A stretch of DNA of 21,363 bases, from the NCBI GenBank assembly GCA_001275005.1, contig JWZX01002870.1, positions 1 through 21,363 on the forward strand. The letters are read 5' to 3'. Below are positions 14,174 to 21,363 of this stretch, one piece after another. The stretch is from Chrysochromulina tobinii (Eukaryota; Haptophyta; Prymnesiales; Chrysochromulinaceae). Under the pieces are notes generated by a model, which saw only the letters and a program-made list of their open reading frames with translations, searched no databases and had not been told where the DNA came from. How positions within the stretch are numbered: position 1 is the stretch's first letter; each line of letters starts with the position of its first letter. The translations under genes and the position numbers were made by a program.

Positions 14174-16120
14174 ATGCGCGGTCGAATCCCGCATGTGTTC
14201 GCGAACATGCGTATGTTGATAGTGGCACTTTCGTGCTTATTGTATGTTTCCACCGTGGTCTATACAGCAGCGATGCTCATGGAGATTGCCACGATCGCAG
14301 GCCCGTCTGCGCCTGCCGCACAAGGAGGGGGGCTCAGCCGCAGTCGCTGCGCACCGGCACCTTTCTCGTGGATCTTTCGCCCGCCACCTCCATGCCCTCT
14401 GCCTCCGCCTCCGCCACCTCTAGAGGCATTCATCGGCGCTGTATTGAAAGAATACGGCATTCGGGTCGACGTGGTCCAAATGGCGATGCCACCTATAGAG
14501 GCATTCATCGGGGGTTTGTGGGCAGAATCTGGCCAACGGGTGGACGTGGTCTATACCTTCGTCAAAACGGCGATCAAGGAGCATTTTTACGTCTCAAAAG
14601 CTCCACCGCCGAGCGTTTCAATTTGGTGGCTGGTGATCCTTGCCGTAGCCATCGCGAGCGTGCAATTGTGGGTGGCGAAGAACACGCCCGAATCCGCGTT
14701 GTTCACCACTATCATGCGCATGCTCTTCTTTCGCGGGCGTCGCATGCGCGGCGAGCTCAGCGGCTTGAGGTTTCCAGTCAAGCTGACGGATCTGACCGAC
14801 GCTCGCGACGGGCCGGCGGTGCTCACGGCGATGCTGCGCCACGGCGGCCATCTTCCTGCGGGCGTGCGCGTGGCGCGCATCACCGACGAGGCGGCGGTGA
14901 TCCGCGACGGCGTCAAGGGCGACAAGGGCGTGATCACCGTCGAGTACTATACCGACGAGCCGCACCTCGTCGCCGCGGTGGACCTCAAAGTGATGCTGCC
15001 ACCCTCGACCTTCTTTGTCAAGTTCAACGTGAGTAGGCTGAGTGGGATGCGACTGCTCGTGGACACTTCGGAATGCGCCAAGTGTGAGGCGATCTTCTAT
15101 ACGCACCTCGCTCACAGGCTGCCGATGGAGGTGCGCACCCCCAAGTGCTACTTCGTCGATTACTCGGAACTCTCGGGAGAGTTCGTGCTGCTCTCGGAGC
15201 AGGTGCGCTTTGGCGAGGGTGCGCTTCTGCCGCTCAAGCATCGCATTCGCGACAGCGCGCGCCTCGACGAGCAGCGCGCCTTTGTGCTGAGCGGCGGCAC
15301 GCTGAACGCGACCTTTTGGGCCGGGGCGCCGATCGGGCTGCCGCTGCATGTGCTCGAGGCGATCCCGCGTTTTGAGGAGACGCACCGACGCATGTGGGTG
15401 GTCGCGCAGGCGCTTGCTCGTTTCGGCGGGCTGCACCACACGGCGAACCGCACGCTCAAGGGGCGCGTGGGTGTGAGCGAGGCCTTCATGACGTGGCGAC
15501 CGCCGCCCGAGCTGCTCGGGCGCGAAAGAGAGCTCATCCGAGATATGCCCGAGATTCTCACCTCGCTGTGCGATCCCTCGACTGGGCTCGTAGCTTACGG
15601 GCACAACGACATCACCACGGACAATGTCTTCTTCCTGCGCGAGGGAGGCCTCTTCTTCCTCCGCTTCGGCCTGTTCGATTGGCAACAGAGCTGCTTCAAC
15701 AACGTGGGGCAGGAGTGGGCATGGAATTGGCATTGGCTCGAGCCAGACTTCCTCGACCAGCACGAGGACGAGTTGATCGAGCTGCTGCTGACCACGTACC
15801 AGAAGCAGGGGCGGCGCGTGGCCAAGGCCGATTTCTTACGCGCGTATGTGCTCGGCACGGCGCAGATGTACGTGTGGGGCGGCGGCGGCCTTCAGGCCCT
15901 TATGGGTCGTCTCCATTCGCGTGGGCTGCTCGAGGGTCTTCAGCCCGATGACGCGCGCACGCGGGACGGCTCGGTCACGGACCCGAAGCTTCTCGAGCTC
16001 TTCGTGGGCGCCGAAATGACGCGGCGCACCTTCACCAACGTGTGCCGTATCATGCGCCGGCACGACTTTGTCGGCGCGTGGCAGCGCTGGCAGAAGGAGC
16101 ACGGGGTGCTGTCCTCGTGA
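14174..16120 (+). CDS. Membrane-anchored CHK/APH-fold kinase-like protein
   Basis: 648-aa protein. Hydrophobic segments at about 14-36 and 149-167 bracket a Pro-rich linker (69-82) and a duplicated motif, LEAFIG...RVDVV (83-101) and IEAFIG...RVDVV (108-126). The C-terminal domain (about 200-640) is an aminoglycoside-phosphotransferase/CHK-like kinase: FFVKF with Lys283, Glu305 in CEAIFYTHLAHRLP, RTPKCYFVDY (321-330), the Brenner-type catalytic loop GHNDITTDN (476-484) and FDWQ (501-504) as the metal-binding motif. Asn478 replaces the common Gly, as in choline kinases. All core residues are present, so it may be active on a small molecule or lipid head group; the substrate is unknown. The start is ATG 14174; Met12 is an alternative. 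A GTGAGT inside it is not needed as a donor. Confidence 0.75.
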   Translation: MRGRIPHVFANMRMLIVALSCLLYVSTVVYTAAMLMEIATIAGPSAPAAQGGGLSRSRCAPAPFSWIFRPPPPCPLPPPPPPLEAFIGAVLKEYGIRVDVVQMAMPPIEAFIGGLWAESGQRVDVVYTFVKTAIKEHFYVSKAPPPSVSIWWLVILAVAIASVQLWVAKNTPESALFTTIMRMLFFRGRRMRGELSGLRFPVKLTDLTDARDGPAVLTAMLRHGGHLPAGVRVARITDEAAVIRDGVKGDKGVITVEYYTDEPHLVAAVDLKVMLPPSTFFVKFNVSRLSGMRLLVDTSECAKCEAIFYTHLAHRLPMEVRTPKCYFVDYSELSGEFVLLSEQVRFGEGALLPLKHRIRDSARLDEQRAFVLSGGTLNATFWAGAPIGLPLHVLEAIPRFEETHRRMWVVAQALARFGGLHHTANRTLKGRVGVSEAFMTWRPPPELLGRERELIRDMPEILTSLCDPSTGLVAYGHNDITTDNVFFLREGGLFFLRFGLFDWQQSCFNNVGQEWAWNWHWLEPDFLDQHEDELIELLLTTYQKQGRRVAKADFLRAYVLGTAQMYVWGGGGLQALMGRLHSRGLLEGLQPDDARTRDGSVTDPKLLELFVGAEMTRRTFTNVCRIMRRHDFVGAWQRWQKEHGVLSS

Positions 16121-16496
16121 GCGTGGGATGGGGCTCGGGGGGTCCACAGAGGGGCGATTCTCGGCTTATTCTCGGCGTGCTGGGGTGACGTTTCTTGACC
16201 GTTTTGGCCGATTTGGGGCTGGGCGCTGCGCGCTGCGCGGCAGACGGGTGGACGGTTGGAGCAAACTCTGAGACAGAGAAATAAATCACCGTCTTAGGCA
16301 CTGTCGCCATCTTAAGTGATCATACTGTCACGGTCGGCTTTCCTGCGCCATTTATGTACGGTTCGGATTCGTCAAAACTTTCAAGTTTCCGAACTTCTTG
16401 TGGCTTCCTGCGCAGGAGGACGATGCTGGCGTGCTTCACGTCACGAGGTGACTGTGGTTGTGGGCTCGGGACCTCTGGCTGGCCGCCGCGAGCACT
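16121..16496. other. Intergenic, possible 3' processing signal
   Basis: This 376-bp stretch contains a TTCTCGG duplication near 16158-16177, GC-rich short repeats near 16225-16240, and AATAAA at about 16280, about 160 bp after the kinase-like stop. Whether this lineage uses AATAAA is unknown. Confidence 0.4.
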
Positions 16497-16835
16497 ATGG
16501 AAAAGTGCACCGAGTCGACCCTGAACTATACGCTCTCCGACTTCGGTGACCACTATGTGATCACGCCGCGCGCCTACTTTGACTGCAAGCCGGGCAAGGC
16601 TCGCGTGGCGCTCAACCGCGAGAAGGGGTGCGTTGCCATTGCGCCGAAGCTGAAGCCAAAGATCCCCAAGGATCAATATGCGTGCAATACGACGAAGCAG
16701 ATCTTCGGGGGGATCATCTACTTGCCCAAGAAGGCCGACTTGAGCAAGGAGATTGAGATCGACTACGAAGGACCCGTGAAGCAGGTCATGCTGATCAAGG
16801 TTAGAAAGCTTTCGCAACTGGCAGGCTCGGCCTGA
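16497..16835 (+). CDS. Orphan small protein with four cysteines, 112 aa
   Basis: I recognise no family. The frame from ATG 16497 encodes a basic protein with Cys4, Cys30, Cys45 and Cys63, many lysines, and a regular hydrophobic/charged pattern (YVITPRAYFDCKPGKARVAL, IFGGIIYLPKK, VKQVMLIKVRKL) typical of a beta-rich domain. Third positions are GC-biased like neighbouring genes. No signal peptide is visible at this start, although the frame is open for 13 codons upstream. It may therefore be the last exon of a larger gene. A long frame on the opposite strand has a low-complexity translation and is a weaker candidate. Confidence 0.45.
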   Translation: MEKCTESTLNYTLSDFGDHYVITPRAYFDCKPGKARVALNREKGCVAIAPKLKPKIPKDQYACNTTKQIFGGIIYLPKKADLSKEIEIDYEGPVKQVMLIKVRKLSQLAGSA

Positions 16836-17285
16836 GCATTCGTCTCTTTCACACGTGCGAGCAACGGCCCTCTCTCTCGCGCGCTCGGCGCTCGAGGAGG
16901 AGCTGCCGCACGCTCGCTCCGCAGATGTAACGCAGATGACCCCGGGACCAGCGGACCTTAAATGAGAACCGCAATAGTACGGTAGAAACACGTTTGTTAG
17001 TCGGTTCAGCAGTAATGAAGACGGCCCTTTACCCACACAACAACTGCCCATCCGGCAATGCATCCCTGACAATCCCGCCTGCGCCCAGCACGCGGCCACG
17101 CAGGACAGCAAACTCCCAAAGTAGATAGTCCAACACGTCGCAGGACGCAGCCGATTGCGTGTGTTCAGGTACCTCGTGAGCGCAGGGGGGAAAGGCGTGC
17201 AAGACCCGAACAATGTATCTGGGCCACACACACACCAAACTTGAAACTTCATCGAAGTAAAGTGAAATCCGTCCAACGAGCGATC
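16836..17285. other. Intergenic, nothing recognised
   Basis: This 450-bp stretch lies between the orphan gene and the TBC gene. It is open on the minus strand, but the translation is not protein-like. It should hold a 3' UTR and the TBC promoter. No TATA-like box is evident. Confidence 0.5.
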
Positions 17286-18659
17286 ATGCACTCGTGCGAG
17301 GACGAGGAGGCGGATTTGACCCGCACCGCGCGATGGCGCCGCTTTGCTGACGAGGCCAACCTAGGCAGTCCTCCCGAGGGCTACTATGCTCGGCTCGTCA
17401 AAGGGGCGCCGGCTGCAGATCGCACTGCCAAGCAGGTCGAAAAGGACCTGCATCGCACGTTTGGGTCGCTGCAGCGACCAGGGCTACGCGCGCTGCGCGT
17501 GCCGACACCCGAGGCCATACAGTCGCTGCGTAACGTGCTGCTCGCATACGCGCAGCACAATCCACAGGTTGGATACTGCCAGTCGATGAACTTCCTCGCA
17601 GCCATTCTGCTGCTTGTTGTGGACGAGGAGTACTCATTCTGGTGCCTCGCGGCGATCGTTGAGCGGCTGATGCCGGGGCACTTCTCGCAGTGCATGGAGA
17701 TGGCGCTCGTTGACCAGGGCGTCCTCGCCCATTTCTTGCGCGTCGAGGATCCGCTGCTCGTCGACCATCTCGAGCAACTGCACGTGGCGCCGTCGCTCGT
17801 GACCACACAGTGGCTGCTCACCTGCTTCGTGGGCTCGGCGCTGTCGCTCCGCGCGCTGCTGCGCGTGTGGGACCGCTTTTTCACCGAGCGCCACGTCGCC
17901 TGCCTCTTCCGCATCGCCGCCTCCCTTCTCATCTCGAGCCGGAGATCGCTGCTCCAAATCGTAGAGACGGGCGCCGCCTACCAAGCTCTTTCCCGACTGG
18001 GGCACGACACCAGCGACCCCGCGGCGATCCACGCGCTCTTTGCGACCGCGGCAGCGCTGCGTCACCCCGAGCTCCTCGAGCACGGGTCCCTCGCCGCCCT
18101 TCGGCACTCGCACGCCGCGAGCCTGCGCGAAGAGCGAGGGGTGGGCGCTTCAGAGCAGGCCGTTGCCGCCGTGGCCGTGGCGACAGCGACGGCCGCCGAG
18201 ATGATCGCGCAGGTGCAGGTGGAAGAGGAAGAGGGGGTGGAGGCAACGAGCGGGGCGCACCACTGTGGGAGCAGCGGCACCGGCCTTCGGCGGCAACGCA
18301 GCAGCGGCAGCAGTGCTCGGCGCGAGCGTGCGGATGCACCGGCCGGTACTCTCTGGAACGGAGCAGCGCTCTCGGCTGCACGAGCCGAGACTGCCGCTGA
18401 CCCCGAGTGGACAGTCGTGCCCGCGGAGGCGCTGGGCGCCGAGCCCATGGGCGCAGCGGAGGGTTGGAGCCTCGTCGAGCGCGCGCCCGCCCCGAGCCGA
18501 ACGTGCTACACTGGCTCGGCCCTCTCGTATGTGATCCTGCAGCTCGAGGCTCCCAGGCTACTCGAGGCTCACTTTGCGAGCGACGCCGGCGGATCGGCCG
18601 ACCTCGCTGCACTAGCTGCCGTCAAAGACCTCTCGGCACAGCTCGATGCCCTCGCGTGA
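17286..18659 (+). CDS. TBC-domain Rab GTPase-activating protein
   Basis: 457-aa protein that should stimulate GTP hydrolysis by a Rab GTPase in membrane traffic. The TBC domain spans about 30-230. The arginine finger lies in VEKDLHR (51-57, the IxxDxxR motif with Val first), and the glutamine finger in GYCQSMN (96-102, YxQ). WLLTCFVGSALSLRALLRVWDRFF (176-199) matches the conserved third motif. Both catalytic fingers are present, so activity is likely. The C-terminal half is Ala/Glu-rich and low-complexity, with no domain I recognise. The start is the first ATG; codons upstream are open only from a TTG at 17241. The target Rab cannot be told. Confidence 0.9.
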   Translation: MHSCEDEEADLTRTARWRRFADEANLGSPPEGYYARLVKGAPAADRTAKQVEKDLHRTFGSLQRPGLRALRVPTPEAIQSLRNVLLAYAQHNPQVGYCQSMNFLAAILLLVVDEEYSFWCLAAIVERLMPGHFSQCMEMALVDQGVLAHFLRVEDPLLVDHLEQLHVAPSLVTTQWLLTCFVGSALSLRALLRVWDRFFTERHVACLFRIAASLLISSRRSLLQIVETGAAYQALSRLGHDTSDPAAIHALFATAAALRHPELLEHGSLAALRHSHAASLREERGVGASEQAVAAVAVATATAAEMIAQVQVEEEEGVEATSGAHHCGSSGTGLRRQRSSGSSARRERADAPAGTLWNGAALSAARAETAADPEWTVVPAEALGAEPMGAAEGWSLVERAPAPSRTCYTGSALSYVILQLEAPRLLEAHFASDAGGSADLAALAAVKDLSAQLDALA

Positions 18660-18663
18660 TGGT

Positions 18664-18690
18664 CATATAAACCGCGCCCGTAACGGCTTT
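18664..18690 (+). promoter_or_regulatory. TATA-like box and AACGG motif upstream of the pfkB gene
   Basis: TATAAA at 18666-18671 is followed by GTAACGGCTTT (18680-18690). The distance to ATG 18839 would allow a 5' UTR of about 140 nt with no upstream ATG. GTAACGGCT also occurs next to TATATATA near 885-906. The box begins only 7 bp after the TBC stop, so the intergenic space is very tight. Confidence 0.45.
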
Positions 18691-18803
18691 GTATCTGAGA
18701 GTCTGACACATTCACGTTCACACACTTGTGTTGCTTCGGCGCGGGCGCCTGATTTTGTGCTCGGCTGCCGCGACACTCTCACGCACCCCACTCATCGTGC
18801 TCT

Positions 18804-18818
18804 GTCGGCAGTGCCGAC
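18804..18818 (+). other. Short perfect hairpin in the pfkB leader
   Basis: GTCGGC-AGT-GCCGAC forms a six-pair stem about 20-35 nt before the start codon. Such a stem could modestly affect scanning, but nothing else supports regulation. Confidence 0.4.
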
Positions 18819-18838
18819 GCTCGCTCGGCAATTTCGCG

Positions 18839-20101
18839 ATGAAGTGGTCCGCTCGCGTGCTCGCGGCCGCCACGGGTCTCTTCGGCATCAAACCGCCATC
18901 GACGGTCCACATCGTGGGCGACACGTACCTCGACGTCATCGCCAAGATCCAGGATCTTCCCAAATGGGACGGCGACACGTCCATTCGCTCGCCAATTGAG
19001 ACGGTCTGCGGCGGCTCGGCGTTGAACACGGCGGCGCAGTTGTCGGCGCTACTGCGTACGCGGCGGCAGCGTGGGCAGCAGCGGCCTTTTCGCCGCTGCG
19101 TCTTGCACTCCCGACTGGGTGCCGACCTGTACGGTGACCTCGTGGCGAAGCGCATCCGCGAGGTTGGTGTGACGCTCGCTGGCCGGCGCTCGGGCGGGCA
19201 GGGCGTGTGCATCTGCCTCTCGGGGCAGCAGGATCGCGCCTTCGTCTCCTTCAAGGGCTCCGTGGCCGACTTTTGCGAGGCGGACCTGGACATTGACAAG
19301 CTGCTCAGCCCTAGCACGAGCCACGTGCACTTCTCCGCGTACTACGACTGCTCCGGGCTGCAGCCAGCTGTGCCGCGGCTGATGCAGCGCGCAAAGGCCG
19401 AGTGCGGCGCGACCATCTCGATCGTGCCGCAGACCGACTCGGCCGGCAAGTGGCGCGGTGGCCTCAAAGAGCTGTTGCCGCTGGTCGACGTCCTCATCTG
19501 CAACCAGCGCGAGGCCGCGGCGATCGCGGGCGTGGGCCTCGCGGGCCGTCGGCCGAACTGGTCGGAGATGGACGAGATCATGCGCACGCTGCACACGGCC
19601 GGCGCACCACTCGTCGTCGTCACGCTGGGCGCCGATGGAGCATTAGCCGCGAGTCCGGACGCCTGGTGGTTTCAGCCAACTCAGCCGAGCCGCACGGTGG
19701 ACACCACCGGCGCAGGCGACGCGTTTGCGGCGGGGTTCCTCTTCGGCTGGTGCGGCTCGCGGGACGTGCAGCGCGGACTCGTGTATGGCTGCGCTTGCGG
19801 TTCGGCCGTCGTTGAGCAGATCGGCGGTTCGAGGCCTCTCGACGCCACCCAGGTGGATACCACCATGCGTCGCAACGAGGGCGTCACGCTCCACGGCGAC
19901 TTTTTGAGCTCGGTGGATGTGATCAAGGAGTACTTGAACCACGACCCTGACGATCTGTTGGAGGAGGGCACGCTCGTCGACACGCTCAACGGCTTCCTCG
20001 TGGATTGCAAGACAAGCGGGCTGCTGCGTGCCGGCGCTGCCGGCGCCATGCCGGTGGAAGCCATGGCCATCGGGTTGGTCGAGAGGAATGAGAGCCTGTA
20101 A
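18839..20101 (+). CDS. pfkB-family carbohydrate (or nucleoside) kinase
   Basis: 420-aa ribokinase-like kinase. The substrate side shows GDTYLDVIAKIQDLPKWDGD (27-46) and CGGSALNTAAQL (57-68, first pfkB signature). The ATP/anion-hole side shows DTTGAGDAFAAGFLFG (288-303), with catalytic base Asp294. NQREAAAI (222-229) is the usual NxxE-type metal motif region. The C-terminal 70 residues form an extension beyond the typical 300-350 aa. The short hydrophobic N-terminus (ARVLAAATGLFG) could be a weak targeting signal. ATG 18839 is the first ATG after the TATA-like box. The substrate (ribose, fructose, adenosine or another sugar) cannot be decided from motifs alone. Confidence 0.9.
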   Translation: MKWSARVLAAATGLFGIKPPSTVHIVGDTYLDVIAKIQDLPKWDGDTSIRSPIETVCGGSALNTAAQLSALLRTRRQRGQQRPFRRCVLHSRLGADLYGDLVAKRIREVGVTLAGRRSGGQGVCICLSGQQDRAFVSFKGSVADFCEADLDIDKLLSPSTSHVHFSAYYDCSGLQPAVPRLMQRAKAECGATISIVPQTDSAGKWRGGLKELLPLVDVLICNQREAAAIAGVGLAGRRPNWSEMDEIMRTLHTAGAPLVVVTLGADGALAASPDAWWFQPTQPSRTVDTTGAGDAFAAGFLFGWCGSRDVQRGLVYGCACGSAVVEQIGGSRPLDATQVDTTMRRNEGVTLHGDFLSSVDVIKEYLNHDPDDLLEEGTLVDTLNGFLVDCKTSGLLRAGAAGAMPVEAMAIGLVERNESL

Positions 20102-20611
20102 TAACACGCTGATGTCCGTTGTCGAGTATTGTCGAGAGCCTTTGCGCTTTGGCAGCCTTCCCCGTCACCGACACACAGGCGCGGATAACCAACACACTTA
20201 CAACACACTTGACACTAAAGACACCCGGTTCGGGCGCCGGGCGATCCGATCGCGGCCGCGACGCGCGCGACCGACCGGCCCGGGACCGCGACCGGGCTTG
20301 GACGCTCGGTCCTCGGATCGAAGTTGGATCGTACTTCGTAGTTTCCGGTTTGAAGTCGTCGGGTCCACTGTATACGTGACGCCGGACCGGACGACAGCTA
20401 GTCCAGCCGTTACAGCTACGAGCTGCGCAGGGAGATCCCTCGCCTAACCAAACCGAACCCGGTTGTACGGCACGCCATGCACGCGTGACAAGTCGAACTC
20501 CGCGCTCGATCCGGTAACGAAGAAAAAATAAACAACGCGCGGCGGCCCGGGAACTCATCGGTCCGATCCTCCCGGACTAATCGCTTTTTCGGAGCACGAT
20601 CCCATTTGGCC
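20102..20611. other. Intergenic, GC-rich, no gene seen
   Basis: The stretch contains GTCGAG duplications just after the pfkB stop, a GC-rich run at 20230-20300, and an inverted repeat CGAAGT/ACTTCG near 20320-20340. An AATAAA lies at 20526. Open frames across it have shuffled-looking translations. Confidence 0.5.
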
Positions 20612-20797
20612 TCATGGCTTCTGATAGCGGATTCGAAAGAAAGTTGCGCCGATAAATGTGCCGAGGGCACTGAGCCACACCCACGACTCCACATGCGCGA
20701 AGTTAAGGGTATAACCGATCCCGCGCGATTTGGGGACCCACACGCGCGGGTCAGACGCTTCGCAGTAGATAAGACCACCGTAGCGCCAGCCAGACAT
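20612..20797 (-). CDS. DUF5808-like small membrane protein, 61 aa
   Basis: The frame from ATG 20797 encodes WRYGGLIYCEASDPRVWVPK followed by GIGYTLNFAHVESW. This matches from memory the DUF5808 pattern of a W-x-GG-x-Y start, a DPR-x-x-VPK core and G-x-G-x-T-L-N-F. A membrane segment (WVWLSALGTFIGATFF) and a short basic tail (RIRYQKP) end the protein. Function of the domain is unknown. It is a compact single-pass protein, or the last exon of a longer gene: a CGCAG acceptor lies upstream at about 20838, and an out-of-frame ATG lies near 20960. A larger open frame overlaps in another frame and is rejected. Confidence 0.6.
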   Translation of the reverse strand: MSGWRYGGLIYCEASDPRVWVPKSRGIGYTLNFAHVESWVWLSALGTFIGATFFRIRYQKP

Positions 20798-21104
20798 CCC
20801 GAGAAGACGAGGATGTAGCAGTGGAGTTGGTAGTCTGCGCGGGGAGGTCGCGAGGAGATGGGTGGTGAGCGTCGACGCGCGAGGCTGGAAGCGGACGCGA
20901 GGTGGCCTTCCTGGCGCAGTGCGCTACATCGCAATCGGGGACCACAGCAGCGATAGCGCTCATTGGCCTGGAGCGCGAACGCGAGGGTGCCGGATTGGAG
21001 ACAGCGCCTTGTGTACTTTTCGGTTTTGGTGGCGACTTGATCGATCGAAGCAAAAGGCGGGCACACAATGGCACAAAAGACGAGCGGGAATTGCCAAAAC
21101 CTCT

Positions 21105-21167
21105 CTACCGGTACCGGTAAAAGGACACCGGGGGGAGCAGCGGGGGAGCCGGGACACACACTCTACC
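21105..21167 (-). repeat. Dispersed leader repeat, partial copy D
   Basis: On the minus strand it reads TGTGTCCCGGCTCCCC, then GCTGCTCCCCCCGGTGTCC, then TTTTACCGGTACCGGTA. This is the tail half of copies A and C with a small insertion. It is oriented towards the DUF5808-like gene, about 310 bp away. Confidence 0.75.
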
Positions 21168-21180
21168 GGTCGCCAACTCC

Positions 21181-21211
21181 CAACTTGCTTCAAAGTTGCA
21201 AGAGCAAGTTG
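21181..21211. repeat. 9-bp inverted repeat
   Basis: CAACTTGCT and AGCAAGTTG are separated by 13 bp, inside which CAA and TTG can also pair. It lies beside repeat copy D. Confidence 0.7.
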
Positions 21212-21363
21212 AAGTTCCACGTAAGTCCTCCGTTCGGTTCCCCGCGGCCCGCGCGTCGTGTGTTGCCTCGTGAGAACAATGGGTAGGTACCACTTGTCGC
21301 GGACCGACGGGGGGGCGCGTTCCCTCATGGGGCAACTTGATTACGAACTAGGCAGCACCTAGG

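Larger units (their letters stand above)
20798..21363. other. Upstream region of the DUF5808-like gene and window end
   Basis: This stretch holds a minus-strand partial copy of the dispersed leader repeat (21105-21167), a 9-bp inverted repeat at 21181-21211, and GTAAGT at 21221. No complete gene is supported. A gene entering from the right edge cannot be excluded. Confidence 0.5.

Noticed and set aside
14150-14195. B-box-like GGTCGAATCCC with a TGGC-type A-box-like string upstream
   Set aside because: It lacks one T of the B-box, the spacing is too short for a tRNA, and it overlaps the start of a well-supported gene.
15029-15034. GTGAGT splice-donor-like string inside the kinase-like gene
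   Set aside because: The frame reads through with sequence that fits the kinase N-lobe, so an intron is not needed.
14618-15763. Long minus-strand frame opposite the kinase-like gene
   Set aside because: The plus strand encodes clear kinase motifs, and this frame has no recognisable feature and no ATG-led start.
16320-17291. Open frame of over 300 codons on the minus strand over the orphan gene and beyond
   Set aside because: It starts at a non-ATG codon, and the translation mixes unrelated low-complexity stretches. The plus-strand frame from 16497 looks more protein-like.
20416-21159. 247-codon minus-strand frame across the DUF5808-like gene
   Set aside because: It begins inside repeat copy D and reads the DUF5808-like sequence out of frame. 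The 61-aa frame carries the conserved pattern.

Overview
The window looks like nuclear DNA from a GC-rich, gene-dense microbial eukaryote, most likely a photosynthetic protist. A haptophyte-like alga is my best guess, but that is inference and not shown. Eukaryotic signs are genes on both strands with no operons, spliceosomal introns that repair two conserved proteins exactly, and families such as NEMP/TMEM194, tandem CCCH zinc finger, TBC Rab-GAP and an NCKX-like exchanger. Two proteins carry N-termini that resemble signal/plastid targeting, one with a twin-arginine stretch and an AxA-type end as in thylakoid-lumen proteins. I see no rRNA, CRISPR array, phage or insertion sequence.

Layout. 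1-2532 is gene-poor: microsatellites, a diverged 89-bp direct repeat, a tRNA-like/SINE-like element, a TATA/Myb-like promoter candidate and one doubtful small ORF. 2533-3507 (-) is an ankyrin-repeat protein. 3793-5256 (+) is a low-complexity, probably nuclear protein. 5412-6805 (+) is a NEMP-like membrane protein in two exons. 7196-8068 (-) is a UMP/CMP kinase and 8146-9864 (-) a two-exon Na+/Ca2+ exchanger. 10178-10690 (-) is a CCCH zinc-finger protein and 11021-11665 (+) an NTF2-like protein. 11666-12473 holds a striking palindrome array and two copies of a dispersed repeat. 12474-13865 (+) is a fucosyltransferase-like protein, 14174-16120 (+) a membrane-anchored CHK/APH-fold kinase-like protein, 16497-16835 (+) a small orphan, 17286-18659 (+) a TBC Rab-GAP and 18839-20101 (+) a pfkB sugar kinase. 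20612-20797 (-) is a tiny DUF5808-like membrane protein.

The genes are functionally unrelated housekeeping or signalling genes, and I see no pathway linking them. The most unusual content is non-coding. (1) Four inverted repeats abut without a spare base at 11884-11943, next to a 20-bp perfect palindrome. (2) A 107-bp repeat ending in ACCGGTA recurs, whole or in part, just 5' of several genes and in the same direction as them. (3) (TTGAC)n tracts lie about 40 bp upstream of two ATGs. (4) Both firmly reconstructed introns have GTGCG donors and are built from short tandem duplications; one is essentially an 11-bp minisatellite.

Protein starts were moved to the first plausible ATG wherever the open frame began at GTG or TTG, because this is eukaryotic DNA. 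No expression data are available, so 5' exons could be missed.
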